Source: JBDKVA01 sp039679375 (lineage in GTDB: Bacteria; Bacillota; Clostridia; Acetivibrionales; DTU013). From it: a stretch of 37,793 nt of DNA. The stretch lies in contig JBDKVA010000116.1 in assembly GCA_039679375.1 (NCBI GenBank), positions 1 to 37,793 of the forward strand, read 5' to 3'. Positions 29,471-37,793 of the stretch are shown here, piece by piece. The position numbers and the translations under genes were made by a program. The notes under the pieces are model-generated. The model made no database searches. It had not been told where the DNA came from and worked only from the letters and a program-made list of their open reading frames with translations. The stretch's first letter is position 1, and each line of letters begins with the position of its first letter.

Positions 29471-32400
29471 TTATCCGTTTACTTCATAGCTTTTTAAATC
29501 CTGTAATAAAATCTTAATATTTTCAAGAAGCCGCGACCGCTGACCCGATAATAGTTTGTACACCAAATACGGATTTGAACCGGCATTGAACAGCAGCTGG
29601 CGCTTGTATTTTTCGGCGGCCTTCCCTATCGCCTGGAAATTGATCTTCTTCGCATTCGCTATCTGAAATACAACGGTATCGTTCTTTTCCGATACGGCTG
29701 AAACGCCGAGGGAACAGGAAAGCGATTTGATATGGGCTATGGAGATAAGATTGCGTACGGTTTCGGGAATGTCGCCGTACCGGTCGGTCAGCTCGTCTTC
29801 GATATCCAATACATCCTGTCCATCGCGGATGGACGCAATTTTTTTATACATATCAATTTTTTTGCCCTCGACTCCGATGTAGGAATCATCGATATAGGCA
29901 CTGACGTTGATATCGATCGTAATTTCCGCCTCTTCCTTTTTGATTGGCTCACCCTTCAGTTCACTGACCGCTTCATCCAGAAGGCGGCAATACATGTCAT
30001 AGCCAACAGCTTCCATATGGCCGTGCTGCTCGGGACCGAGAAGATTTCCGGCGCCTCTTATCTCCATGTCGCGCATGGCGATTTTAAAGCCGGAGCCCAG
30101 CTCCGTGAATTCTTTAATAGCCTGCAGCCTTTTTTCTGCAACTTCGGCTACGATTTTATCCTTTTTATATGTAATATATGCATAGGCAAGCCTGTTGGAA
30201 CGGCCTACCCTCCCCCTTAGCTGGTAAAGCTGCGCAAGGCCCATCCTGTCGGCATCCTCTACAATGATAGTGTTCACGTTGGGCATATCAAGGCCGGACT
30301 CTATGATCGTGGTACACACCAGCACATCGAATTCCCCCTTGATAAAGCTGATCATGATATCCTCAAGCTGTCTCTCATCCATTTGTCCATGGGCGACAGC
30401 CACTCTTGCGTCGGGCACCAGCGCCTGTATTTCCGAAGCCCGCAGGTCGATCGTCCTGACCCGGTTGTACAGGTAAAATACCTGTCCCTGTCTGCCAAGC
30501 TCCCTGATGATTGCATCCTTTATAACATCTTTGTTATATTCCATCACATAGGTCTGTACCGGGTATCTCTCCTCGGGCGGATCTTCGATCACACTGATAT
30601 CGCGGATGCCTACAAGCGACATGTGGAGCGTCCTGGGTATGGGCGTCGCCGTCAGCGTCAGGACGTCCACACCTGGAGTGAGATTCTTGAGGCGTTCCTT
30701 GTGGGATACACCGAAACGCTGTTCTTCATCCACGACCAGCAGCCCCAGATCCTTGAATTGGATATCCTTTTGCAGTAGCCTGTGCGTTCCGATCAATATA
30801 TCCACATTCCCCGCCTTGACATCCTTCAGGATCCTCTTTTGTTCGCTCGGCATCCTGAAACGGCTGATCATCTCTACCGAGACAGGGAAATCCTTCAGTC
30901 TTTCTACGAAGCTGTTATACTGCTGCTGGGCTAAAACTGTCGTAGGCACGAGATATGCCACCTGCTTCCCGTCCATAGCAGCCTTGAAGATCGCGCGTAT
31001 AGCCACCTCAGTCTTGCCGTAGCCCACGTCGCCGCACAGCAGTCTGTCCATCAGCTTGCCCGATTCCATATCATCCTTGATTTCCTCTATGCACTTAAGC
31101 TGATCCTCCGTCTCCTCATACGGAAACTGCTCTTCGAACTGGCTCTGCCAGACGGTGTCTTTTGAAAAGGTAAACCCCTTTGAAGCCTGCCGCTGTGCAT
31201 ATAGTTTGATTAGCTCCGCTGCCAGCTGCTTCAAGGATTCCTTTACTTTGCTTTTGGTTTTGTACCAGTCCGTACCGCCCAGCTTGCTTACCTTGGGCAG
31301 CTTCCCTTCCGAACCTATATATTTCTGTATCAGATCGAACTGGTTTGTCGGAATGTATAGGAAAGCACCTTCCTGATACCTTATTTTCAGGTAATCCCTT
31401 TTGACGCCTTCGACAGACAGCTTTTCTATCCCGATATACTGCCCAATCCCATGAGTCTGGTGAACGACGTAATCACCAACATTGAGTTCAGTGAAAAGAC
31501 TGATAGGCCTTCCTTTATGTTTACTCGAAGTTTTTGCAGGCTTTCTGTCCTGCCCGAAAACCTCCTTGTCACTTACTACGACAAACCCGACAGTCGGATA
31601 TTCAAAGCCTTTATGAAGGCTGCCATGGGTAATGATAATCTGCCCCGGCAATACAGGACTGCTGATCTCATCCATATAAACCGATTCGATTTCCTTGCCG
31701 CCTAACGCTTCACGCAGACGCTCGCCACGCCCTTTTGTACCGGATAACACCAGTATCCTGTTTTTGCTCTTCTTCCAGGTGGAAAGGCTTTCGGCAAGCA
31801 TGTCCACATTCCCCTGGAACGACCCCATGAGCCTGCACGGAATACTATATACCTTTGCTTCCCCTGATGCCAGGTTGTCGGCGTTGATCGTATTCAAATA
31901 AATGACCTTTTTCTTCTCCAACTTTGAGTAAAGTTCTACAAAGTCATAGAACATACTCCTGCTTTGGGGCAGAAGCTGTCCTTTCTCAAGAAGCCCCTTG
32001 CAGATTTCCTCATGCTCAAGCAGCAAGTTTTCAAGCCTTTGCTTCTGCCTGGCAGGCTCATCCATGAAGATGAGCACTTCATCCCCGGCATACTCTTCCA
32101 GGGAAGAAGGAATATCGGCAATGTAAGGGATATATCTGTCAATCCCAGGGAAATACCAGTCTTCTTTAAAGCGTTCAATATCCGCATTGATTCTCTGTGC
32201 AAAATTATGGCCTTTTTTTCCCGTCTGTGTCAGGTCGCTGCTGATCGACCTGATGATGTCTTTCTTTTTCTCCCGTTCATATATAATCTCACGCGCCGGA
32301 AGGATCCTGACCCGGTCAACCCTGCCGGTTGAACGCTGTGTATTGACATCGAACTGCCGGATGGAATCGATTTCGTCTCCGAAAAGCTCAAGCCTCACTG

Positions 32401-32968
32401 CACTGTCCGCATCAATGGAATAAATATCTACAATACCGCCCCTGACTGCGAACTGCCCGCGCCTTTCTACCGACTCGACCCTTTCATAAGCCATCATAAC
32501 CAGCCTGCGTGCAAGGTCATCCAGGTCGAGGCGACTCTCAAGGCCTATTTCGATGATGTTTTTTTGAATAAGCTGAGGTTGTACAAGTTTGTGGGAAAGA
32601 GCTTCCACAGAAGTCACAATGAATTTATAATCTTTTCTCAAAATCCTGTCGAGGACCATCAGCCTCTGATAGATCGCATCATTGCTTTTGGCCTCCACAT
32701 CATAGAGCATGATTTCCTTGGTAGGATAAAAAAGGACTTCCTCGCCCATAAAAAAGGTGAAGTCCTCATATAGCTTCCTTGCCTGCATTTCGTTGAATGC
32801 AACATAGATTCCCCTGCTTCCGGAATGGCTGCAGAGGGCATAGGAAATATGGGCCTTCTGGGATTCAGAAGGCCCTACGATATTTACAGACCGTTTATAT
32901 TCCTTCGCCGAGGTCAATGCCTGTCTGTATTCTTCCAGTTCAAGAAGCGGATCAATATAATTTATCAT
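29471..32968 (-). CDS. mfd: Transcription-repair coupling factor Mfd
   Basis: Mfd removes stalled RNA polymerase and recruits UvrA to damage in transcribed strands. 1165 residues from ATG 32968 (GGAAGG four bases ahead), the expected full length. In order: UvrB-like N-terminus with a degenerate nucleotide loop, the RNA-polymerase interaction domain (LNVGDYVVHQTHGIGQYIGIEKL), and the SF2 translocase with Walker A CGDVGYGKTE (about 646-653) and DEEQRFG box. The TRG motif region (IIVEDADRMGLAQLYQLRGRVGRS) and a C-terminal UvrA-binding regulatory domain follow. It lies downstream of pth as in B. subtilis, but without fin between. Confidence 0.98.
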   Translation of the reverse strand: MINYIDPLLELEEYRQALTSAKEYKRSVNIVGPSESQKAHISYALCSHSGSRGIYVAFNEMQARKLYEDFTFFMGEEVLFYPTKEIMLYDVEAKSNDAIYQRLMVLDRILRKDYKFIVTSVEALSHKLVQPQLIQKNIIEIGLESRLDLDDLARRLVMMAYERVESVERRGQFAVRGGIVDIYSIDADSAVRLELFGDEIDSIRQFDVNTQRSTGRVDRVRILPAREIIYEREKKKDIIRSISSDLTQTGKKGHNFAQRINADIERFKEDWYFPGIDRYIPYIADIPSSLEEYAGDEVLIFMDEPARQKQRLENLLLEHEEICKGLLEKGQLLPQSRSMFYDFVELYSKLEKKKVIYLNTINADNLASGEAKVYSIPCRLMGSFQGNVDMLAESLSTWKKSKNRILVLSGTKGRGERLREALGGKEIESVYMDEISSPVLPGQIIITHGSLHKGFEYPTVGFVVVSDKEVFGQDRKPAKTSSKHKGRPISLFTELNVGDYVVHQTHGIGQYIGIEKLSVEGVKRDYLKIRYQEGAFLYIPTNQFDLIQKYIGSEGKLPKVSKLGGTDWYKTKSKVKESLKQLAAELIKLYAQRQASKGFTFSKDTVWQSQFEEQFPYEETEDQLKCIEEIKDDMESGKLMDRLLCGDVGYGKTEVAIRAIFKAAMDGKQVAYLVPTTVLAQQQYNSFVERLKDFPVSVEMISRFRMPSEQKRILKDVKAGNVDILIGTHRLLQKDIQFKDLGLLVVDEEQRFGVSHKERLKNLTPGVDVLTLTATPIPRTLHMSLVGIRDISVIEDPPEERYPVQTYVMEYNKDVIKDAIIRELGRQGQVFYLYNRVRTIDLRASEIQALVPDARVAVAHGQMDERQLEDIMISFIKGEFDVLVCTTIIESGLDMPNVNTIIVEDADRMGLAQLYQLRGRVGRSNRLAYAYITYKKDKIVAEVAEKRLQAIKEFTELGSGFKIAMRDMEIRGAGNLLGPEQHGHMEAVGYDMYCRLLDEAVSELKGEPIKKEEAEITIDINVSAYIDDSYIGVEGKKIDMYKKIASIRDGQDVLDIEDELTDRYGDIPETVRNLISIAHIKSLSCSLGVSAVSEKNDTVVFQIANAKKINFQAIGKAAEKYKRQLLFNAGSNPYLVYKLLSGQRSRLLENIKILLQDLKSYEVNG

Positions 32969-33087
32969 AAAACCTTCCAAGCGCGGTTTGCATTATATAT
33001 TAATTGAATAAAATTTTCTAAACTCTCATCTTTGCAAACATCATAGAATCACTGCCGTTTACAAAGCAATTCGTTAAGAAAATTGAT

Positions 33088-33678
33088 TCATTCAATATAG
33101 CTATTGTCTTTCCCATTGTATTGGTTCATCGCGGAAGCGACACCGCCGGTCATTACTGCAACAGCAGCATCTGAAGCACGTCCGATGCTTTGCATAATGA
33201 CCGCGGATTCCTCACTGCTGAACCTGCCCAGTACATAATCCGCCAGATCCCATCCCTCAGGCGCCTTTCCTATTCCGATCCGGATCCTGGGGAAATCATC
33301 GGACTGAAGCTGATAAATGATCGATTTCATCCCGTTATGCGTACCTGAACTGCCTTTTGGGCGTACACGTATCGTACCTGCCGGCAGATCCGCATCATCA
33401 TATATCACGATAAGGTTTTCCAGCGGTACCTTGTACCATTCCATAATATCACGGACACTCTCTCCGCTCAGGTTCATAAAGGTCTGCGGTTTGACCAGCA
33501 GAACCCTCTCACCCTTTATCGCGCCGTCACCGGTAAGGGCTTTGTGCCGCAGCCGGTCCACCTTTACGCCATACTTCCCGGAGATATAATCAATAGTACG
33601 GAATCCTACATTGTGCCTCGTATTTTCATATTTATTTCCCGGATTTCCCAGACCAACTATAATGGTCAATTTCTCCAC
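33088..33678 (-). CDS. pth: Peptidyl-tRNA hydrolase
   Basis: Recycles peptidyl-tRNAs that drop off the ribosome. 196 residues, normal length. Shows VGLGNPGNKYENTRHNVGF (with the catalytic His22), KPQTFMNLSGESV, and the YDDADLPAGTIRVRPKGSSGTHNGMKS region with the conserved aspartate. GTG start at 33678 with AGGGGG seven to eight bases ahead. 48 nt after prs on the same strand. Confidence 0.97.
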   Translation of the reverse strand: MEKLTIIVGLGNPGNKYENTRHNVGFRTIDYISGKYGVKVDRLRHKALTGDGAIKGERVLLVKPQTFMNLSGESVRDIMEWYKVPLENLIVIYDDADLPAGTIRVRPKGSSGTHNGMKSIIYQLQSDDFPRIRIGIGKAPEGWDLADYVLGRFSSEESAVIMQSIGRASDAAVAVMTGGVASAMNQYNGKDNSYIE

Positions 33679-33726
33679 AGCAGCGCCCCCTGTTAAACCG
33701 GCTGAATATCATAGCAGCCCTCTGCA

Positions 33727-34689
33727 CTAATCTCTTTGCGTAAAGAGCGTACTGATGGAAATATCTCCATAAATCCTTTCAATAGCTTCTGCAAAAATTG
33801 CCGCCACGGAAAGCGATATTATTTTATTAACGGGCTTGTTCTTCGGTAATGGAATAGTATTTAGCGTAACAAGCTCTTTTATGCAGGAATTTTCGATCCT
33901 TTCGAAGGCCGCACCCGAAAGTACCCCATGTGTGCAGCATGCGTACACTTCCTTCGCGCCCATTTCCATCAGTGCATTGGCTCCGTTTACAATCGTACCT
34001 GCGGTATCGATCAGGTCATCGACCAGCACGACCTTTTTATTGGCAACATCGCCTACAATATTCATTATTTCGCTTACATTGGCCTTCGGCCTTCTTTTGT
34101 CTATTATGGCAATTGGAATATCCAGACGCTCGGCAAATTTTCTGGCACGGGTCACGCTTCCCACGTCAGGCGATACCGCAACCACGTCGTCGAACTGATC
34201 GAATTTTTCACTGAAATAACTGGCCAGTACAGGAACTCCCATCAAATGATCCACCGGAATATCGAAAAAGCCCTGAAGCTGCGGCGTATGCAGATCCATG
34301 GTCAAAACCCTGTCCGCTCCTGCAACTGTGATCAGATTGGCAACCAGCTTGGCCGAAATGGGATCCCTCGCTTTAGCCTTCCTGTCCTGGCGCGCATAGC
34401 CGAAATATGGCATGACCGCAGTAATTCTTCCTGCCGATGCCCTTTTCAAGGCGTCAATCATGATAAGCAGTTCTACGAGGTTATCATTTACAGGTGTACA
34501 TGTGGACTGGATCACAAAAACGTCAGAACCTCTTACGACCTCTCCTATGTTAATGGCAGATTCACCGTCACTGAAAGTGCCCACTGTTGCGATACCCAAA
34601 GGCAACCCTATCTTTTCCCCGATTTCTTCGGCAAGAGCCCGGTTGGAATTTCCAGAAAATATTTTGATATCCTTGCCATGCAGGTTCAT
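33727..34689 (-). CDS. prs: Ribose-phosphate pyrophosphokinase
   Basis: Makes PRPP from ribose 5-phosphate and ATP, the entry metabolite for purine, pyrimidine, His and Trp synthesis. 320 residues. Shows the N-terminal KIFSGNSNRALAEEI, the ATP/regulatory loop YFGYARQDRKAKARDPI, the metal site DLHTPQLQGFFDIPVDHL, and the PRPP loop VVLVDDLIDTAGTI. SD AGGAG well placed before the ATG. Located between spoVG and pth; in B. subtilis glmU lies between spoVG and prs, but not here. Confidence 0.97.
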   Translation of the reverse strand: MNLHGKDIKIFSGNSNRALAEEIGEKIGLPLGIATVGTFSDGESAINIGEVVRGSDVFVIQSTCTPVNDNLVELLIMIDALKRASAGRITAVMPYFGYARQDRKAKARDPISAKLVANLITVAGADRVLTMDLHTPQLQGFFDIPVDHLMGVPVLASYFSEKFDQFDDVVAVSPDVGSVTRARKFAERLDIPIAIIDKRRPKANVSEIMNIVGDVANKKVVLVDDLIDTAGTIVNGANALMEMGAKEVYACCTHGVLSGAAFERIENSCIKELVTLNTIPLPKNKPVNKIISLSVAAIFAEAIERIYGDISISTLFTQRD

Positions 34690-34802
34690 TTTTCTACTCC
34701 TTTAGTTGTTTGTTTGATAGATTCCTTATCCCTTACATTACCATATCACAATACCCCTTAAGTTTCAGCATATATTCTCTCACTTTTTATCCGTTTTTTC
34801 AA

Positions 34803-34832
34803 CAAAAAAAAGACACTTATTTGTAAGTGCCT
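34803..34832 (-). terminator. Terminator of spoVG
   Basis: Minus-strand stem AGGCACTTA / TAAGTGTCT (one G-T pair, 4-nt loop) followed by TTTTTTTT, right after the spoVG stop. Confidence 0.93.
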
Positions 34833-34841
34833 TTGTTAACC

Positions 34842-35108
34842 TTATTCTTCAACGGTTGTTGTCGAAACATATTTGTCAAGAATTGCTTTTTGAATTTTAT
34901 CCCTTGTGACAGCATTTATTGGGTGAGCAATATCTTTAAACTCCCCGTCGGGTGTTTTCCTGCTGGGCATCGCAATAAACAGGCCGCTCTGGCTTTCTAT
35001 AACTTTGATGTCATGTACAACAAATTCGTTATCAAATGTCACAGAAACGACCGCTTTCATTTTTCCCTCAACATCTATCTTTCTTATGCGGACATCTGTT
35101 ATTTCCAT
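34842..35108 (-). CDS. spoVG: Septation/RNA-binding protein SpoVG
   Basis: A small nucleic-acid-binding regulator, first known for effects on asymmetric septation and later found to bind RNA and DNA. 88 residues. Shows the family N-terminus MEITDVRIRKIDVEGKMKAVVSVTFDNEFVVHD (read in pieces), VIESQSGLFIAMPSRKTPDGEFKDIAHPI, and a C-terminal helix. A textbook sigma-H promoter precedes it and a strong terminator follows. AAGGTGG lies about ten bases before the ATG. Confidence 0.98.
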   Translation of the reverse strand: MEITDVRIRKIDVEGKMKAVVSVTFDNEFVVHDIKVIESQSGLFIAMPSRKTPDGEFKDIAHPINAVTRDKIQKAILDKYVSTTTVEE

Positions 35109-35145
35109 AATATGCTACCACCTTCCGTTAATTAATGTACAATAT

Positions 35146-35174
35146 ATATTCTATATAAATTAATAATTTCCTTC
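35146..35174 (-). promoter_or_regulatory. Sigma-H promoter of spoVG
   Basis: GAAGGAAAT (35174-35166), an 11-nt spacer and ATAGAATAT (35154-35146) match the sigma-H consensus RNAGGAWWW-N11/12-RNNGAATWW at every fixed position. spoVG is a classic sigma-H gene. The transcript would start close to 35140. Confidence 0.88.
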
Positions 35175-35268
35175 TTTTTCTTACAATATTTTTACAGTTT
35201 GCGATAACGAAATTATACGATTAAGAAAAAACCAAAAATGATATCGGATAAACATGCCGGAAATATAT

Positions 35269-36102
35269 CTACCGCAATGAGCTTAACTTAAGGCATACGC
35301 TTGGAGTTATACTGGTTATGCCATTCTCCTCATCCACACTCTTTAGCGTCAGCAGTGAAAAATAGTTTTCAACAAGTTTTTTTAAAGGTTCCTGCGTTTG
35401 AATCAGCACGCCTATTCCCGCCACTTCACATTCAAATTCCTTTGCCAGCTCCAATATTCCCCTGGCTGTACCTCCGCCCTTCATGAAATCATCAATGAAT
35501 AACAGCCGGGAATTTCTTTTGAGAGAGTGCAACGGCAGCACCATTGTCTGCATCTTTTTCGATGAACCGGAAACATAGCTGATATTAACGGAAGCGCCGT
35601 CCATAGCCTCATTGTAATGCCTGACGATAACAAGCGGCACATTCAGATATTTGGCTGTGATAAAGGCAAGCGGGATACCTTTGGTCTCTACCGTAATCAC
35701 ATAATCGATGCCTTTATTGTAAAAACTACCGGCAAATATTCTTCCTATTTCCGTTACCAATCCGGGATCATAAATGATGTCCATCATATAAAGATATCCG
35801 CCCGGAAGGATCCTTTCCCTTTTGGAAAGCTCCCCGCACAGATTTTCTGCAAGCTTCAGTGCATTCCCGCCGGAATAGAACGGCAGGTAACGTACACCGC
35901 CGGAAGCGCCTGTTATTGTTTCGACCGTGCCTACACCTAATTTTTCCAGCGAGCCTCTGATAATGTCGATATCTTCACTGACAGAAGACTTGGCGCAGCC
36001 AAGCATTACTGTGAAATCGCCAAGAGAGAATACCTTTCCGGGAGAATCACAGAATATTCGTTGCAAGATCGAAATTCTCTCATTTCTTTGAAGCTTTTCC
36101 AT
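35269..36102 (-). CDS. purR: Purine operon repressor PurR
   Basis: Represses purine genes when PRPP is low. About 277 residues. An N-terminal winged helix (RISILQRIFCDSPGKVFSLGDFTVMLGCAKSSVSEDI) is followed by a type I phosphoribosyltransferase fold that senses PRPP, with the loop RLLFIDDFMKGGGTARG and the segment YVITVETKGIPLAF. This matches the bacillar PurR, not the LacI-type protein of the same name. ATG 36102 is chosen because MEKLQRNERI fits homologues. SD is weak, and GTG codons at 36111 and 36108 are possible starts. A PurR-box pair overlaps its own promoter. Confidence 0.96.
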   Translation of the reverse strand: MEKLQRNERISILQRIFCDSPGKVFSLGDFTVMLGCAKSSVSEDIDIIRGSLEKLGVGTVETITGASGGVRYLPFYSGGNALKLAENLCGELSKRERILPGGYLYMMDIIYDPGLVTEIGRIFAGSFYNKGIDYVITVETKGIPLAFITAKYLNVPLVIVRHYNEAMDGASVNISYVSGSSKKMQTMVLPLHSLKRNSRLLFIDDFMKGGGTARGILELAKEFECEVAGIGVLIQTQEPLKKLVENYFSLLTLKSVDEENGITSITPSVCLKLSSLR

Positions 36103-36281
36103 AAACACCACTCATTCATAATAATTGCCCATGTGCGTTTCGGCGACATGGCCCTTTGGCCGAAAATTTCGCGCGGGCGGCTAATTCCCGCAGAGCGGTA
36201 TAATATATCCGCATTACAGCTCGTGCAGCAGATACGTCGGGGACATTCCTGGCAATGGACCCTGAAGGTGTGCCCCCTTTC
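36103..36281. repeat. purR leader with REP-like palindrome
   Basis: No gene seen in this 180-nt stretch. It holds a GGGGACATTCCT / AAGGTGTGCCCC palindrome (36239-36276) related to the one at 5319-5369, and a TTTCGGC / GCCGAAA inverted repeat at about 36134-36162. All of this would lie in the purR transcript leader. Confidence 0.5.
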
Positions 36282-36334
36282 ATTATACCATACAATATCC
36301 GAATGTTTATAGTGCATTTTTGATAAATGTTCGT
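36282..36334 (-). promoter_or_regulatory. purR promoter overlapped by PurR-box pair
   Basis: TAAACA (36309-36304), 16 nt and TATAAT (36287-36282) form a promoter reading into purR. Two inverted PurR half-boxes surround its -35: CCGAATGTTT (36299-36308) and AAATGTTCG (36325-36333), with CGAA and TTCG cores 26 nt apart. The B. subtilis consensus is AWWWCCGAACWWT in inverted pairs about 16-17 nt apart; here the gap is slightly longer. Autoregulation is the likely role. Confidence 0.65.
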
Positions 36335-36592
36335 AATCAGTACTTATTGTTTAATATTTTTTGGAAATGCTAATAAAATGGATGATTTTGCATATACTAA
36401 TGTGGGCTACCGCCCACAACCCAACGAATGTACTTATTGCCGCGAATGTGAAACTGCTTTCTTGTTTTTTATTGCAATTTCGCGGCAATAAGTTACTGAT
36501 AAGTGCCTGTATAAAAACAGACTCCCGGCACCCTTAATATGCGGATCCGGCATCAGCATGATGTGTTTTATAACAAGCACCGTGAGCTGTAT
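36335..36592. repeat. Spacer with hairpins between purR and murC
   Basis: No gene found. There is a short GTGGGC / GCCCAC hairpin (36402-36417) and a perfect 15-bp inverted repeat, ACTTATTGCCGCGAA (36432-36446) with TTCGCGGCAATAAGT (36479-36493), around a 32-nt loop. No T-run follows either, so these are not standard terminators. Confidence 0.6.
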
Positions 36593-36621
36593 TTTACATT
36601 TATGAATAAATAATGTATTAT
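36593..36621 (+). promoter_or_regulatory. Candidate sigma-A promoter of murC
   Basis: TTTACA (36593-36598), a 17-nt spacer and TATTAT (36616-36621), 36 nt before the murC start. Both hexamers match 5 of 6. Confidence 0.7.
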
Positions 36622-36657
36622 GGAATCATCACTAATTTATATAGGAAGTGTTTTAAT

Positions 36658-37793
36658 TTGCTGATTGACAGTCTTTTAAGATCGAAAAATATAAAGAGAA
36701 TTCATTTTATAGGTATCGGCGGAATCAGTATGAGCGGACTTGCCGAGATCCTTGCCAGCCAGGGCTACATCGTAACCGGTTCGGATATGAAGGCTTCCTC
36801 CATTACACAAAAGCTTGAGAAAATGGGGATAAAGGTAATAATAGGCCATTTTGCCGATAATGTAACAGACGCCGACCTCATCGTCTACACGGCGGCTATT
36901 AAAAGCAGCAACCCGGAACTGATTGCTGCCGGACAAATCGGCATTCCCTGCATCGACAGGGCCACACTCCTTGGGGAGATCATGGGAGGATATCCTGGAA
37001 GCATTGCAATATCGGGTACTCACGGAAAAACCACCACCACCTCCATGATTTCAATGATCATGCTGGAGGAAGGGCTGGACCCCACTATACATATCGGGGG
37101 CGAATTGACCCAGATCGGAGGAACGACCAGGATAGGAAAAAGCGATTATTTCATTGCGGAAGCATGCGAATACGCGGGAAGCTTCCTAAAGTTCCATCCA
37201 TACCTTGCAGTGATCCTGAATGTTGAATTTGACCATGCAGATTATTATAAGGACCTGGAACAGGTGAGAACAGCCTTCGCGGGCTTTGCGAAGCTGGTAC
37301 CGGAAGACGGCTGTCTTCTGGCTTACGGCGACGATCCGGCTATCGCTGCCATCATGGGTCAGGTATCCTGTAAAAAAGTAACGTTTGGACTTCAGAGTGA
37401 TAAAAATGACTGGAGCGCAGCAAACATCACATATGACGACCTGGGCTGCGCAAAGTATACATTGCTTCAGTACGGAAAACCGGTCGCAGAAATAAAGCTG
37501 AAGGTTCCCGGCATCCACAATGTGAGCAACTCTGTTGCAGCAATTGCAGCATGCAGTATAATGGGCTGCAGCTTCAGCTCGGCTGTAAAGGCGCTGCAAA
37601 AATTCGGCGGCACCCACAGACGTATTGAAATGAAAGGCATGTGCGACGGTATCACCGTTGTGGATGACTACGCGCACCACCCGACCGAGGTGGCTGCGAC
37701 GCTGAAAGCTGTCAGGAATTTTGCCCAGTCACGGATCTGGTGTATTTTTCAGCCACATACCTATTCCCGGACAAAATCTCTTATGGATGATTT
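36658..37793 (+). CDS. murC: UDP-N-acetylmuramate--L-alanine ligase, 5' part
   Basis: MurC adds L-alanine to UDP-MurNAc, the first amino-acid step of peptidoglycan precursor synthesis. About 378 codons are present; the frame is cut by the right edge. The N-terminal Rossmann domain has HFIGIGGISMSGLAEI. The ATP loop is ISGTHGKTTTTSM. The central domain shows ILNVEFDHADYY and KVPGIHNVSNSVAAIAA, and the last part VVDDYAHHPTEVAATL. The start is TTG at 36658 with AGGAAG about nine bases ahead. Divergent from purR, with its own promoter. Confidence 0.97.
   Translation, partial: MLIDSLLRSKNIKRIHFIGIGGISMSGLAEILASQGYIVTGSDMKASSITQKLEKMGIKVIIGHFADNVTDADLIVYTAAIKSSNPELIAAGQIGIPCIDRATLLGEIMGGYPGSIAISGTHGKTTTTSMISMIMLEEGLDPTIHIGGELTQIGGTTRIGKSDYFIAEACEYAGSFLKFHPYLAVILNVEFDHADYYKDLEQVRTAFAGFAKLVPEDGCLLAYGDDPAIAAIMGQVSCKKVTFGLQSDKNDWSAANITYDDLGCAKYTLLQYGKPVAEIKLKVPGIHNVSNSVAAIAACSIMGCSFSSAVKALQKFGGTHRRIEMKGMCDGITVVDDYAHHPTEVAATLKAVRNFAQSRIWCIFQPHTYSRTKSLMDD

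Noticed and set aside
1..37793. tRNA, rRNA, CRISPR array, prophage or integrase genes
   Set aside because: I looked for tRNA T-arm patterns, regular spacer repeats and transposase or integrase motifs and found none. The content is ordinary chromosomal genes.

Overview
The window reads as chromosomal DNA from an endospore-forming, flagellated member of the Clostridia (Firmicutes, moderate GC). Supporting evidence: sporulation genes spoIIE, spoVT and spoVG; the clostridial/bacillar sigI-rsgI pair; an SAM-I riboswitch on metK; gene orders shared with Bacillus and Clostridium; strong Shine-Dalgarno (SD) sequences; and frequent TTG/GTG starts. Thirty-three protein genes are supported, 31 of them on the minus strand. 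I found no tRNA, rRNA, CRISPR array, prophage or intact insertion sequence.

Layout. (1) 1-5064, minus: a late flagellar cluster in the Bacillus order comF-yvyF-flgM-flgN-flgK, but with two tandem flgK genes. The upstream flgK carries an inserted von Willebrand A-like domain. A candidate sigma-D promoter precedes flgM. (2) 5065-9351: recD2, a small membrane protein of unknown function, and a plus-strand HD-GYP cyclic-di-GMP phosphodiesterase gene. (3) 9387-19283, minus: metK with its SAM riboswitch, then ftsH, hpt, tilS, dnaB, rplI, gdpP and a MazG-like gene, an informational and second-messenger block with near-textbook firmicute synteny. (4) 19284-21798, minus: pheA, then the rpsF-ssb-rpsR operon. 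(5) 21889-29427, minus: a small tail-anchored protein, spoIIE, rsgI-sigI, spoVT and a membrane-anchored PrsA-like foldase. (6) 29471-36334, minus: mfd, pth, prs, spoVG and purR, the B. subtilis purR-to-spoVT block read in the same order but without glmU, ctc and fin. (7) 36658 to the end, plus: murC, cut by the window.

Regulation readable from the sequence includes a sigma-H promoter on spoVG, a sigma-G-like promoter on spoVT, a wide-spaced Spo0A-type promoter on spoIIE, a PurR-box pair over the purR promoter, a sigma-A promoter on rpsF, and several intrinsic terminators.

The most unusual finding is a pair of related leader elements, one before flgM and one between the two flgK genes. Each can form a 7-9 bp hairpin with a 14-nt loop, plus a second small GC hairpin. 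The two loops are complementary over 7 nt, and the copies differ by compensatory base changes in both the stem and the loop-loop helix. This points to a structured cis-regulatory RNA of the flagellar operon that I cannot assign to a known class. Other notable items are the FlgK with a VWA-like domain, three low-complexity purine/pyrimidine spacers, two copies of a REP-like palindrome, and a perfect 15-bp inverted repeat upstream of murC.
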